From Pagrus major (lineage: Eukaryota; Chordata; Actinopteri; Spariformes; Sparidae), in NCBI RefSeq assembly GCF_040436345.1, contig NC_133218.1:2790021-2854020 (forward strand): DNA of 64,000 bases, read 5' to 3'. Below, piece after piece: positions 1 through 12,207 of this stretch (positions are counted from its first letter, which is position 1; each line of letters starts with the position of its first letter). A model generated the notes under the pieces. That model had not been told where the DNA came from. It was given only the letters and a program-made list of their open reading frames with translations, and searched no databases. Made by a program: the position numbers and the translations under genes.

Positions 1-208
1 AATACTTACTGTGGCTGTGTTTCTGTGCGTGTATTGCATGTCTACACATGTTTATGAGTGGTATTCTGTATATATTTTCATTGGTATTTACATACCGAAT
101 GTGTTTGCGTGGACAGTGTACATGTGTAGTTGTGTTGGGGGTGTAGTATATTGGGGATATTTCATATACTACATTCATGTAGTATATGAATGTAGTATAC
201 AGTTTGTA

Positions 209-210
<2 letters not shown>

Positions 211-260
<50 letters not shown>
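211..260. repeat. (GT)25 microsatellite
   Basis: Twenty-five uninterrupted GT units. The open frames that cross it consist of Cys-Val runs and are artefacts of the repeat. Confidence 0.97.
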
Positions 261-264
<4 letters not shown>

Positions 265-1892
265 GTGTGTGTTGCTTGTATTCGAATAGTTTTTTTGTTT
301 TTTGCGTGTGGAAGTTTACGTGTGCAAGTATATCACAGCCATTGATGGCCTCTAGAGTTTCATTCTTCCACAATCATTTGCCTGTTGGAAGGTGCAGCCG
401 CTTTGCAGGCATCTGAAACCTGCAGCTAACAATCAAAGAGCTGTAGGAGTATAGGACAGACCTATCTGGTTACAGAGGGAGAGCTAGTGAATGAGAGACA
501 AAGATTGACAGTGCAAGAACGAGAGAGAGTAGCCAGCAAGAGAAAAGCGTGTTAGAACGACAAAAGGGTGTAAAACATTAAAGAGGTTGTTATTTTCATC
601 TATCTTCTGAATATACCGCTTCTTTTGAAAGAGCAAAACACAGTTGTTGAGGTTTCCTCTGCCCTCTGGCCAACTTTCTGCTCTTTCAGCATTGTCTGCT
701 CACTCACCTTTCCCTGTTCTGCATGAGAACCAATTTATACCACAATGAATACATGGGAGACACAGACAAATCCTGCTGTTTGTCTTTCTCTCCTATATCC
801 TCATAAAGGGAATCCTTTGACTTTGATGTGTCCATGTGACAGAAAAATCCACGTCTGCTGCTTGTTCAAATGTTACTGTTCAACTATAACAGTGTTCACT
901 CCAATATCCCTGAAATGTGGTCAAGATTTAAATTAAGCATGCATACAGCTATGCATGTACATTATCCATTTGAGACTGTTGCTTTTCATGAAAGGTGGTA
1001 GATGGTTGTTATATTGATGCATTTTGTCATGAAATGTAGACCTAGATATTAATGTGGAGGGTTTCTCAGTAGTAGTGTTATTAACATTAACATGTGGGTT
1101 AACACACCAAAATAACTGGCTTTTAGACACAGGCCTCAGGTCCTGGTAATTCTGCACTAGTCATGCCACTACTAGTGGTGTTGTAAAGATACTAGAATTT
1201 CTAACTTCAATATAATACCTTGAAAAATATCAATATTTGATAGCATGTTTGATACCACAGGGAAAAATTGACACAACATTAGGGGCATCAAATTTTAGAT
1301 TTCTATTAAAAGATACATACATGTGTACTGTGGGTCAAGAGCAACAGCGTCTAAGTTAATTTACATCTGGAGAGGGGGACACTATATAGGCACCACAGCG
1401 GGGCATGTGTCAGAGACAAAAGCGTGTGGATAACAATGGGAGAACAAAATTGTCCAAGCCGATACTGGAGCGAGAGATAGAGAGAGAGCGGCAAGCCATA
1501 AACTCCCCCTGTTCATCGTGACAATCATTCATAAATTCAAAAAATATTTGGCGCAGTGCCAGTGTTTCACTGTTATGAGTGCTCTGATTAATTAATGATT
1601 TCTTTGATTTTAAAACAGTAACCTTAGTGAAAGCATTTTTCACTCTCACCGCACAAGTGCTCCCCAGTGTCCTGCCAGCTCTTTTCTGCCAGACAAACAC
1701 TGTATGGACACACACCATTATGTTGTTGCTATTTAGCCTTGGAGGCTATTGCATGATTAAATCAATTAATTTGATTTTATTAATTTATTTTAATTAATTA
1801 ATTAATTAATATAAATGCTCATCAGGAGCGATAACTATTCACACACATTAATGGAGGAGCCACTGGGAGCAAATTGGGATATTATATCTTGG

Positions 1893-1979
1893 CCAAGGAC
1901 ACTTGTAGCAAGCAGGGGCCAAGGACTGACCCTCCGATTGGTGAAGGACCGCTCTACCTACTGAGCCACAGCCGCCCCA
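1893..1979 (-). repeat. tRNA-like SINE head (degenerate)
   Basis: Read on the minus strand from about 1979, the sequence opens like a tRNA. It has a good pol III A box (TGGCTCAGTAGG) and, about 45 bases further on, a weak B-box-like segment (GGTCAGTCCTTG). The B box is too poor for a functional tRNA and no cloverleaf was completed. This head is common in fish short interspersed elements. The 3' limit is uncertain. Confidence 0.5.
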
Positions 1980-2186
1980 GTGGCCTTTTGTTTCAAACTT
2001 TGACACTCTACCTACTGCTCTCGTGTCGGTTTTGGACGTGAAAGGCTACGTGGTCAAGTAAGCAATAATACATACTATGCTTAGTCGGGTAAGACTTTTA
2101 AAATAAAGCTCGCTGCCAAACAGTTCACTTATAATGACATGTTATGACTTTTAGACTGTTATTGATGTTGTCCAATGGCCGTGGCT

Positions 2187-2300
2187 TGGTTAGGGTTGGG
2201 CACAAAAACTACTTGGTTAGGTAAAGATCATTTGGGTTTTAAATAACTACGTTAGGGTTTATAACAAATAAGGACAAACCACATAGGCTAAATGAAGTCA
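2187..2300 (+). repeat. Dispersed repeat with GTTAGG / GCACAAAAAC motif, copy A
   Basis: The segment contains TTAGGGTTGGGCACAAAAAC, then ACTTGGTTAGG, then AAGATCATTTGGGTTTTAAA. The same order of motifs recurs near 20400-20480 and 35878-35945, so this is a moderately diverged interspersed family. I cannot assign it to a named family from sequence alone. Confidence 0.55.
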
Positions 2301-2769
2301 CAATAAATGCTGATCCTTTAGTCTAATGAAGCTGAGTTTACGAACTAGCTCCACACTCGACCCTCCTACAAAGACTGGGGTTCAAGTCTTGCGTCTTATG
2401 TTTTGATAGATTTAGGCCTCTGATTAGGTTAGCAAAATGCATGTTGCAATCTGTTTCAAGTCACCTGTAACATTTTCAGTGTTTAACCATGACAATTTTT
2501 CCGTTAAACCAGATACCTTACCTGAAAAACATAGCAAAAACAGGCCAACAAAGGTCTGCTTTCCACCCTACATGAGAATCTGTCATTACGATACTGCAAT
2601 CATTCATTAAAAGCAATATTAGCCGATAAATCGAGTCCCTTTTTGCTTATCCAAGAAAATGCTGAACTCTAAACTTAGTCATATAAATTTTTACCTTCTA
2701 AAACATTTAGTTTTTTCTCTGCTGTGTCTTTTTATTATCTGCTCCTGAGCCGCCTTTTTACAAGAGTTC

Positions 2770-3056
2770 ATTAAAGGTGCATTGTGCAACTTCTTAACAG
2801 GCCTATAAACAAACAGAGACAGATCTCTTGATAAAAGGAACGGCTGTTTGCAAGAGCTGACCTGAGTTTTAGATGTACTTTAAAGCCATATGTTAACTTA
2901 TGTATTTGTAAACGTTAGAACAAAAATGGGCTTGTGTTTTGAGTTATGGTGAGGGGGAGAAAAAAAGTGCATTGCCGATCTAGAAATCCTACAGTTCAAG
3001 AACATAGGACTACCCAAATTTGTCACTAAAATAAAGTTACATAGTGCAACTTTAAT
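2770..3056. mobile_element. MITE with ~24-bp terminal inverted repeats
   Basis: The left end ATTAAAGGTGCATTGTGCAA and the inverted right end ATTAAAGTTGCACTATGTAA form imperfect terminal inverted repeats around about 287 bp with no coding capacity. Because the ends are themselves TTAA-rich, the exact duplication boundary cannot be fixed. Similar tips occur at about 25519, 40300 and 61475, suggesting a family of non-autonomous DNA elements. Confidence 0.65.
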
Positions 3057-3391
3057 TAGAGCTAATACAAGTAAATGATTTGAATGAATGATTTTTTAAT
3101 GATATGAAGTGGGCCGGCACTCATTGGTACACAGTACCAGCACGTTCAGATTTTACTCTTTGGCATACCATGAAGCATCGCAAAGTGCCCTGAAGAACCG
3201 CCCACTTCCTGTGGGTCATCTGCAGTAGTCGTTTTGGTGTCTGTTCTATGGCGAGTGACTCTGGCAAGAAAATACACTGATAATCTATCGAAAATGGTGT
3301 TACTGCTGTTTGTCATTGTGTTTTTACATATTTATTCCTCATATTAGTAAGGACATTGTGTCTAAACAGAGAGAGCGAGAGAGACGAGCAG

Positions 3392-3424
<33 letters not shown>

Positions 3425-5043
3425 CCATCACAAATGGCAATATAGTCATACTGGCCAGTCTTCCTGATAGCCAGTCCAACAGTTCCAATGGCAGCTCTGT
3501 CTGCTTGTGCAGCTGTGAGCAGGCAAACCCCATACCATCCCCCATGCTAACACATCATTATTTTTTCCATTTCAAGCACTGTTTTAAACTGTGTATTTAA
3601 TTTGTATTTGAAGCTTTGGAATCACAATTAACCAAACCAACATGCTAATATTGAAGACTGAACTGGGTTAAGCTGAAATGAAAGAGAGGGAGAAAGAGGA
3701 TGGTCGAATAAAATAGTTGTTGCCAATTTGTTTGCAGTGTGCTGGAACTGTACAAGACTTCTTTCTGAAGTGCCTGACAAGCAGGTGAGATCAAAGTCAT
3801 GGGGACAAAAGAGGCTCAGCAGCGATTTGTCAGGAGACGAGAGGCAGCGGCTGGGTTCAGCCCTCTGATCACCGCCTCACCAAAGAAATCTGCCCATGAG
3901 AAAAAGTACAGCAAAAAGAGTTCAAAGGTCATTTTGATTTGCTCTGGATTACTGGTACCTCCTTTTTCCTCCTCCTCTGCTAAAAGCAGGGGCCAAGAAA
4001 AGGACCTGGCTAATAACCTTTGTATTATTGCAGAAAAGAAACCTTTTGTGCCAAGAGGGTTTTTGGGGGTAGTGGTGCAGGGCAGGGGGGATTTTGGGAA
4101 GGTCAATTAAAAAAGGAGCCCTGAAATTCTTGCTTTCATTCATGGCTGGAGGAGAGAAAGACAGAAAGTTAAAATGTATGCTTTTGGGTTTTGTGGGGAA
4201 GCACTTCATGTGGCTAGGTTTGGTTTCATTTGTCAAGTGGATGATGGCAAAAGGAATGTTTAGAAATATTATAGCTTGGCAAATAATTGAGAAATTGTCA
4301 AGCTTTTCTCCTGAAGCAAAAGCATTGCTCATTGTCTAATCTCTTCTTAACACAGGTGTGAATACATGCGAAAAGTAGAGAGGACATGCTGGGATCTGAT
4401 CATTCCAGCTACATTGTGAGGCGGTCAGGAATGCAAGTGTGCAGTGTAATGTGAACTCGAATGGGTCCCTAGCCACATTGAGGGACCAATTAGTCAACTT
4501 TGTGTTGTGTAGATAGGACAAAGCTTCCAAACACAATTAATTTGCCTCTGCTAAACAGTTCGGACAAGGTTCAGGACTGTACACGGGCCAAGGAATCAAA
4601 CAGCTGCTAAAACCGTCTCCTCTCACTCTATGGCTGAACATAAATGTGTTTTTGTTTTGTTTTTTAGCTGTGGTTGAAGTTACCCCACATTCAAAAGAGA
4701 GCAGGGAAGTGAAATATAATACAAGTGATCGCTCAAGATGCATTTGAGACATTCTGAGGCACAAACCCTAATCTGGCCCCAGTTGCAACTAATGATCATG
4801 AACATGAGCATTGTTCACTCTCGCAAGAGTTAACGATGCTCACGTTCATGATCAACCCAAGGCATCATGGGATTGCCAGTGGAGGGCTAACAATCATGTG
4901 AACAACAACAATAACACAGAAAATAGATAAATAATCACAGGAGACATTCAGTTTTGGATTTACAATTATGGATTTATTTTACAAACCCAGCAAACTTGTG
5001 ACGTCAGGGAGACGTTCAGATCACGTCTTTTTAACATCCCTCA
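3057..5043. other. Intergenic DNA, no gene recognised
   Basis: It contains a short CA microsatellite (3392-3420) and otherwise nothing recognisable. The open frames at 3799-4110 (+) and 3949-4332 (-) lie on opposite strands over the same DNA, have no domain resemblance, and are treated as chance. A perfect TGACGTCA palindrome near 4999 opens the GACGT-rich array that continues after 6139. Confidence 0.55.
3392..3420. repeat. (AC)n microsatellite
   Basis: About 14 AC units preceded by a GA-rich stretch (3368-3391). Confidence 0.95.
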
Positions 5044-5051
5044 GTCCAGAC

Positions 5052-6138
5052 TAGGGCTGGGTACCGAACTTCGGTTCTTTTATGGCACCGACCAAAATGC
5101 TTCGGTAGTACGGAGTATCGAAATATGCCTCGTCTTTCGGTGCCAAGTTTCGGTTCCCAGAGGTTAATCACGTGATCAAGATCTGATAATGCTGCCGGTG
5201 ATTGGCTGTAACGTTACACGTGATTGCGGCATGCAGGAAAAATACATACATGGTTACCAGAGACGTTTTGTGGTTACGCCCACAGACGGGGTTCACGTGT
5301 ATCTGTGTTGTGAACTGTAGTTGTGTGTGTCGTCGAACCGTTTTAAAAAATGCCACCGAGGTCAAAAGCGTGGCTCCATTTTAGCAAGATTGATGCCGAT
5401 AGGGTTGCAATATATGCAAAAAAGTCATCGTTGCTAAGGCCGGCAACACGACTAATTTGATGAAGCACCTGACCATGCACGGAATCAATTTAAGAGCAGA
5501 AAGTTGCTCTGTGTTTGACTGCAAGAAGAGTGGACCGCAGCCATCCTCCTCTCAGCATTTAAGTCCGCCTGTGGACGTTACAGAGCCCGAGCGGCCTGAT
5601 TCAAAATCTCCACCACCGGACTCCGGTGTGTAATGCTAACTTAAGATATTAGTGTGTAGCTTTATTTTATGGCTATGTAGCTAGCTAAATCAAAAGCTAA
5701 CTAGAGATTGACAGTAACAGATAAAGCTTAGCTTGTAAAGATGTGCTCATCAATTGGGTCGGCTGGTTAAACAGCTCACCTAACGTTCACTGTTATGTTT
5801 ATCTTCTCCTCACAGTAGCCTCTGACCCTGATGTGAGAAGGACAAGGCCAGCCAGTGTGATTAGATATTGACTTGTCACTTGTTTGCAAGTGTTCTTTTG
5901 CACTGGAAATTATTTGTTGTTCATTTTTTCTGTAAGAAAACTGCTTGGAGTGGAAAAATACCAAAGCTGAAAAATAAAACTCAAGATTTGTACTGTAATG
6001 TGTTATGTAATTTTCTTTTTGTTAGAATTGATATTATAAAATTGGTATCGAAAAAAGTATCGTTCAGGAACCAATATCGAAGTGAAGGTATTGGTATTGG
6101 TACCGGTATCGAAAATTTTTGATTGATACCCAGCCCTA
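5052..6138. mobile_element. hAT-type element (1087 bp) with 8-bp TSD
   Basis: The termini are inverted: TAGGGCTGGGTACC at the left and the complement of TAGGGCTGGGTATC at the right. They are flanked by a perfect 8-bp duplication GTCCAGAC (5044-5051 and 6139-6146). An 8-bp duplication and TAGGG tips are hallmarks of the hAT superfamily. The inside holds only the start of a BED-finger transposase (5350-5633), so this is a deleted, non-autonomous derivative. It landed inside the GACGTCT tandem array. Confidence 0.9.
5350..5633 (+). pseudogene. BED zinc-finger remnant of a hAT transposase
   Basis: From the ATG at 5350 the frame begins MPPRSKAWLHF, the aromatic start of a BED finger. After a one-base shift near 5405 it continues GCNICKKVIVAKAGNTTNL and KHLTMH. 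This gives the W-x-HF, C-x2-C and H-x4-H pattern of ZBED/hAT DNA-binding fingers. The joined length (284 bases) is one base short of whole codons, consistent with a single-base deletion. A Ser/Pro-rich tail follows to a stop at 5631-5633, or to a possible splice donor just before it. No catalytic RNase H domain remains. Confidence 0.75.
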
Positions 6139-6680
6139 GTCCAGACCCACTTTTGTACGTCTGATGGACATTTAAAACAGGTTTGGTATCTGAATGTCTG
6201 ACAGGGACCTGTCTTGGACGTCTATAGTTGTTCAACACAGGTTAAATATTAAAACGTCTGGTTAGAGAACCTCTTGGACTTTTATGGATGTGTTCAAAAC
6301 AGGTTTAGTTGCTGAACGTCTGATTTGGACCCCTCTTTGATATCTGTGGACGTGCAACATGGGTTAAATATTTAAATGTCTGATTAGGGACCCCTTGCCG
6401 TCTATGGATGTTTAAAGGTGGATGGTCAAATATCTGAACTTCTGGCTAGGGACTCTCTTGGATGTTTGTGGACGTGCACAACATGTTAAATATCTGGACA
6501 TCTGACTGGGACCCCATTTGGACGTCTGTTTACGTGAAAAACAGGTTAAATATCTGAACGTCAAGCTCAGACTCTTCGGATGTTTTTGGACATGTAAGAA
6601 CGTGAAATATCTTGACGTCTAGTCGGGACCCGTTTTGGACGTCTACAGACATCTAACACAGGTTCAACATCTAATCCAAT
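6139..6680. repeat. Degenerate ~60-bp tandem array rich in (G)ACGTCT
   Basis: About eight units recur every 58-62 bases. Each carries variants of GGTTAAATATCTGAACGTCT, GGGACCCC and a CTTGGACGTCT block; starts are visible near 6190, 6251, 6311, 6372, 6432, 6491, 6552 and 6608. The array begins before the hAT insertion (related motifs at about 4999-5051) and was split by it. I see no open frame conserved through the units. Confidence 0.8.
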
Positions 6681-9600
6681 CTTATTGCCATTATTGTAAA
6701 CTAAAATACGTTTTTTGACAAATAGTAAAGTGAAATACATGTTAAATGAAGGTAAATAATTACATTAGAGTGAAAATGGCAATTATTAAATAAAATGGCT
6801 ATTTGATTTTATGCTACCTAAGTCAGGTTATTTACAATTACATGAGGGTTGTAAAAGGGCAGACTTATGGGGAAATTTCAAGACATTTTCCAAGGAATCA
6901 GATATATTTGTCCAGTTTGTAGCTTATACAACCCCAATCCTGAAAACAAATAAATAAATAAATAAAATATGGATGCTGTGTAAAACATTAATAAATTACA
7001 AAGTGATCATTTGGCTCAATCATTCACAAGCAAGCACACTGCCTTATCTTAAATCAGTTTTACTGTATACCATGTTTTGGTCTCCCAACCTTGGAACAAT
7101 AGCCTATCTGACGAAGGTTTTGACGACCAAAACACATTATTCTATAAAGCTGATCATAAATGAAGACAAGACAGCCTCAGATAAGCACTGAGGACACTGA
7201 CGGATTCAGTCAACTAACTTTACCAACTAGCTAGATAGCTCACTTGGTAAAGTGCTTGCCTTGTAAATGGAATCCTTTGCAGTCAGCGGTATGAATCTTG
7301 CTTGCAACGCCATGTAATTTGAATAATAACATAACCTAGTGAATGAAAGAGGAGATCCCAGGTGGAATCTGAGGGTGAGTCAATGAAAAACATCATAAAA
7401 ACATTCATTTTGACCCATAAGCAGCCGTCCTTTGGATGTCTGCAATTGACGTTGAAAAGACGTTCAACAATGACATTGCAAAAACGTTCATTTTGAACCC
7501 TGTAAGGATGTCACTAGGATGTCAATAGTGAACATTAAAAAGACACCTTAAAAAAGACGTTGCAAAAACTTTCATTCTGGCCTTTCAGTGGACGTCTGTT
7601 GAATGTTTGACATAGACATTTAGCTGACGCCTTTTGGACGTGTCTGTGCTCAGTAGAAAGTCTTCAAAAAGACACTGCAGTTCAAGGCTGGATTACAAAG
7701 CTGCTCAAAGGGATCCAATTGCACCGGTGGCCTCATTAGCATGACGGTATCCTTCTGGGCAAAAAGAAAAACACATGCATCTTTCTAGTGATATTAAGTA
7801 TGTCGTATACAACTTATTTTGATATAGTATATGACATCGCGGACCCCAGACAACAAGGTTGGTTGAGGTGGTGTGAAGTGTTAACTTGCACAACACTGCT
7901 GGCACCATTGTAATTGGGTAGGAGAGGGTCTAGTTTCACTGCCAAAGTCCTCAGGTCTATGTAATAATATGTTCAACACACAAATGAATAGATCTGAGTG
8001 TACTCAGTATGAGCTCTGATACTTCAGTGGACTAATATTTGGCTTATTTGGGGAATTTCTGTGACTTAACTGGCTATGAGAACTATACAAGTAGGCTATG
8101 TTGCTACTCTTTTTTACTGAGACTGCTCTTTAATTAATAACGCATCATACACCATCATGTGTTGGTGTTATCTCTTTATTACCCCTTGGCTACACTGAAA
8201 ACTTAACGTGTGCGGTTCATGAAGAAGCTGCTTAAACACTGTGTTTAGTCCCTCTATGCAGAAATGCGCCATAAAGTGTCTTAATCACTTTGTGTTTGAG
8301 ATATATGGGAGTCAATGGGAGCTGAGCTCCCATGAAAGTAATAAAATATTAGATCCCTGGGGGTCACTAATACATTACCCAAAACATTTTAATCAAAACT
8401 CATGAATTTGTCAATGTAATAAAATGTTTTTAAATTATAGGTTAAAAGACTGTTTTCCAGAGGAACTATGCACCATATTCTCTCATGACAGTGACAGTGA
8501 CCACATTCTTCAAGTCTCTCTCTCTCTCTGGGGTGTGCGCTAGCTGGCATTCCTTTTCCTACCTACCTAAATTATGTTGGTATGTTGTTGTGATCTACTT
8601 GATACAATTGTTGCAAGAAGTGGGCTGCTGTATTGTTTGAAAGTGGTGGACTTTAGACCATGTTATAAAGTGAAGTCACTAGTAATGGCAATATACCAGA
8701 CTTCTGTACAAATCACATGATTTAAAGAGTTATTGCATGAAACTTAACAAACTTTGTGAAATGGCTACAGCAATATCTAAATCATTAGTGTCTTCTTGTA
8801 AATTTGGAATTAAATATAATAGATTACCATGTTTTTTTCCTTGTAAAAAGTGTTAGTTTGTCACCGCATCCTGTCTGCGTTGCAACTCCCAGCAGCTGTT
8901 TGAACACACTGTTTCAACTGATTACACCATTTACACTGAACTTTATCTTACAACATTTAATTTTTTCATCAAGTAAGCTATAACTAACATAGGCTACTTC
9001 TTGTCGTCCGTGGAGAAAGTCACCAGACTCCCTTTTCATGTTAGGGGAAACTGTGTAAACTTTGTTTAGTGCTGGCCACAACACATTCTTAACTATTTAG
9101 GCATACTTGTGAATTCAGCAAATGTTAAATATGAATATATGTCTTTCTTTGTGTAAAAAACATTGTTCCAGTGATGTAGGTGTATATTTGCATATAGAGC
9201 GAGGAAATGAGATCTGATCACAAGAGGTCACTCAAGGCACATCTCGAGACGCATTTAATGGCAGGTGTGAATTGACCTGTTTGGCTAATATTTATTTATT
9301 TAATGTTAGTTAGGGTTAGGGTTAGTTATTTTAGAAACCCCCACAAAGCTCAGATTATAACTCCAACCCTGTTGATCACCCTGTTGAAGTTTATTTTGCT
9401 GACAGGTGCTTAGTAACTTTATCACTTGGCTACTGTAGTCTGTAGATCCCAAAATGAGAGCTCACTGTCTTGTTTTGCCTGTGACTCACACAACCCTGCA
9501 CTGTTGATGTGCTGCAAGTTAGGGCCAATTAAAGATAACTTTTACAACACAACCACTATGCAAATGGTCTGCTTGTTACATGTCCAGTGTAGTCAAAGTG

Positions 9601-10441
9601 TAAGGCTGTGTTCAGATCAATCGCATTCTGAGTTGGGATTATGTTTTGGTTTGTTGTTGTTTTGGTTTGTCCGCAGGATTACACAAAAACTACAGAGCAG
9701 ATTTCCATGAAACTTGGATGGAGGATGGGTTGCGGCCCAGAAAAGAACCCATTAACTTTTGGGTGGATCCAGATAAAGGGATGGATACAGGGACTGTTGG
9801 GCCTTGGCAGAGATATGCTCTGTACTGTTTGCCATTCTGGTTATGTTTAGGTCTATTTTGATCAGGTCCTTCATTCAGATTTGGGTACCTTTTCCATGAT
9901 TGTGTTTCAGATTAGGTCCTACATTTAAGACCAATGAAGGCCTCTGCCATTTTTACTCCATGATTTGGTCATATAGTGTTTGCTATGCAAAACTTAAAGA
10001 AAAATATTCAAAGGTATGTCCATATAAAATTTTTCCCGGGCTGAAACCAACACTCAAATCCAAAGTGTCCACAGACTGCACTGGACACTGCTGCAATCTG
10101 TACATCTGATTGCTTATGTTTTGGGGAAGAGAATAAGCAGAGCAGCACAGTCTTTGGATTTAACTGCTGGTGTGAGCCCAGGCAAACATTTTCATTCTTT
10201 CATGCCTGGCAGGAAGTATACAGCTGCGTGTAGGGAACACTATGGAGAATGAATCATGGAGTTAAATACAGAGTGCAGAGGTCACAAACAGGGATAACCC
10301 TGACCCTGCAATCCTGCTCAAAAGCATCTGGAAACAGGATCTGAATTAGGTCTAAAACTTAGATTAGTTTATTAGATTCACAATTGAATTTTCAAGATTC
10401 AAACTTAAAAGCAACACACTTATCTTAAGGTGAAGAGTAAG

Positions 10442-10442
<1 letters not shown>
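6681..10442. other. Intergenic DNA with repeats, no gene recognised
   Basis: A tRNA-like SINE head (7222-7320) and a second GACGTT-rich degenerate stretch (about 7430-7640, units like AAAAGACGTT and AAAACGTTCATT) can be described. A TTAGGGTTAGGGTTAG motif near 9307 has only about two telomere-like units. The rest (7640-10442) shows no domain-bearing frame. Confidence 0.55.
7222..7320 (+). repeat. tRNA-derived SINE head (degenerate)
   Basis: An A-box-like TAGCTCACTTGG near 7231 is followed about 50 bases later by a B-box-like GGTATGAATCTT. The segment resembles a tRNA 5' half with a decayed T arm. It is best explained as a SINE head rather than a tRNA gene. Confidence 0.45.

Positions 10443-10504
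<62 letters not shown>
10443..10504. repeat. (TG)31 microsatellite
   Basis: An uninterrupted TG run, followed by GCATGCGTGCG. The minus-strand frame across it is a His-Thr artefact. Confidence 0.97.
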
Positions 10505-10505
<1 letters not shown>

Positions 10506-10544
10506 ATGCGTGCGTCCATGTGTGTGTGCATCACAAATTGAGAG

Positions 10545-11250
10545 CGTTTGCTCTGCTTATTGCTGGGATGCTTTGTGGGCGGTGTGGAGGGGAGCGTAAT
10601 TAAAATAGTTTCTGAGAGAAACAGCACACCACATCTGAGGTTCCACCCTCTTCCAGCATTTAACCACATTAAGAGCGTCTCACTTAGAAATGGCCACCAG
10701 AACAACCTCTGTTACACACGGCCTGGCTGATGTTTTGGTGTGCTGTCTGACTTGCAAGGGGTCTCAGAAGCATAATGTGCACACATTTGTAATTAAAAGA
10801 GCTGCCTTTTTCTGATCGTCGGAGTAAATAAAGTGACAGAGGCTACTAGCTGGGTGATGTATGGGAGGGGAAGACAAATTAACTGTCGACTCTCAGGGGG
10901 ATACTCAGCACAGGCCTTCATAGCAGCAGTGGAGCAGCGCCAAAGGGCAGAGAGATTTGTAGATGATGGTGCTAATTACCAGAATGCAAACCATAATGCG
11001 ACCAAGATGGAAGCAATTTAGGCAGTAGTCATTTAGCCTGCTGCTCTTCCGCCCACCGGCTGTTGCCTCGCCAGAGCTGGGGCATTAGAATGGGAAAAGT
11101 CTGGGATAATTCATTGCTTGGGTGAAGCATAAAGAATAATGCATAAGACAGAGATTCAGTGGCATGAGGAGCACACGGACAGAGCCCTGTGACAGACTAT
11201 TCATTTCTACTTTTTCTTAATCTAACAGATTTAAAACGACCCTTAGCTTT
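10545..11250. promoter_or_regulatory. Candidate conserved non-coding region upstream of fgf3
   Basis: Roughly 700 bp of complex, repeat-free DNA lie 1.0-1.7 kb upstream of the fgf3 start. The stretch has many homeodomain-type cores (GTAATTAAAA near 10596, TTGTAATTAAAAG near 10789, GCTAATTACC near 10971) and POU-like ATGCATAA near 11141. None of its open frames resembles a protein. Its position fits an fgf3 enhancer, but conservation cannot be tested here and the call is inference only. Confidence 0.3.
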
Positions 11251-12030
11251 GGCAGGTAATGCTTACAGGTCTGGTGGAGGAAGAAGTCTATGGAAACAAA
11301 GAAGGCTGGGAACTTTTAACTGCTGAGAGGCTGGATTTGATTCCCAAGTCAACCTGCAGTGGTGGTTTCCCACCACCTCTTGAAGAACTCTGTGGATCTC
11401 TGCACCATGTGCAGGACTGTGCTGCCAGCAAGGAGCTCTGATTCAAGACAAATTACAAATTGCAGAAACTTGATATTGACCTCAGCCTGTCATAATGGGT
11501 TTACTGTGTAAGCTTGGCAAGCACCTGATAAAACGGGATGAATGTATTCATACTCTAGGTAGATGTGGAACAACTAAACCAAACATTTTGTTAGTTCAGA
11601 ATTCTTCTTAAAATACCAGAAAATTGGTAGACCTAGATAAAGTGTTTAAATCAAATTCCTACGGATCTGAATTCATCAGTGTAATGAATTCCACTGTAAA
11701 AAAAAAATTGCAATGTGTTAAGGTTTTTTTAAAAAAAATTTTAAGGTTGAGTGGGTTCATTATTTACCAGGACATCCATCAGCAGTCTTATTCCTCACCT
11801 GTTGCAGTCCCTGGCGCTGGCTCAGTCCGCCTGTATAGTTTGGGATGTCCAATTGCTCTTTCAGGATATTACAGAAGAGGAGTTCAGAGGAGAGAGCTGT
11901 TCCGCACTCAGCCACTGTGTAATTTTATCCACGCCGCAGTCTCTCACTTCACACAGGGCTGATACCTTTTGCCTCCCCCTTTCCTTTGTATCAATTGGTC
12001 GGAGTTCAGCCTATTGTCACCACAAGCCTC

Positions 12031-12040
12031 TTTTATATCT
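12031..12040 (+). promoter_or_regulatory. Possible fgf3 TATA box
   Basis: TTTTATATCT lies 238 bases before the fgf3 ATG. It is followed by GC-richer DNA, compatible with transcription starting near 12060-12070 and a 5' UTR of about 210 bases. It was not tested against transcript data. Confidence 0.35.
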
Positions 12041-12207
12041 GCGCTCAGTCTGAGGAGACGCTCTCAGTCAGACCCGCAGGAGGGATTTCCAGCAGCAGAG
12101 GCAAGGAGCGGATCCGACCTCGGGGGCGGCTGTGCTGTCAGCTTCGTCTCTCGGGCTCGGATGTGCGCAAGGCAGGAGCTCTCGAGCGTTGGGGCCCCGA
12201 AACTTTG

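Larger units (their letters stand above)
1..2186. other. Upstream intergenic DNA, no gene recognised
   Basis: This stretch holds a GT microsatellite (211-260), an ATTA-rich run near 1783-1811 and a tRNA-like SINE head (about 1893-1979), each listed or described here. The remainder is AT-rich single-copy-looking DNA. Open frames such as 745-936 (+) and 1410-1718 (-) show no recognisable domain and no supporting splice structure, so I do not call them genes. Confidence 0.6.

Noticed and set aside
11..416. Open frames of Cys-Val or His-Thr runs here and at other CA/GT/AT microsatellites
   Set aside because: They are translations of dinucleotide repeats with no non-repeat domain.
3799..4339. Overlapping frames of about 100-127 aa on both strands
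   Set aside because: No domain, no splice context and no repeat-family support; likely chance.
7222..7320. Functional tRNA gene
   Set aside because: A cloverleaf cannot be completed and the T-arm/B box is degenerate; a SINE head fits better. The same applies to 1893-1979.
9304..9326. Telomere-like TTAGGGTTAGGG
   Set aside because: Only about two units; no interstitial telomere array.
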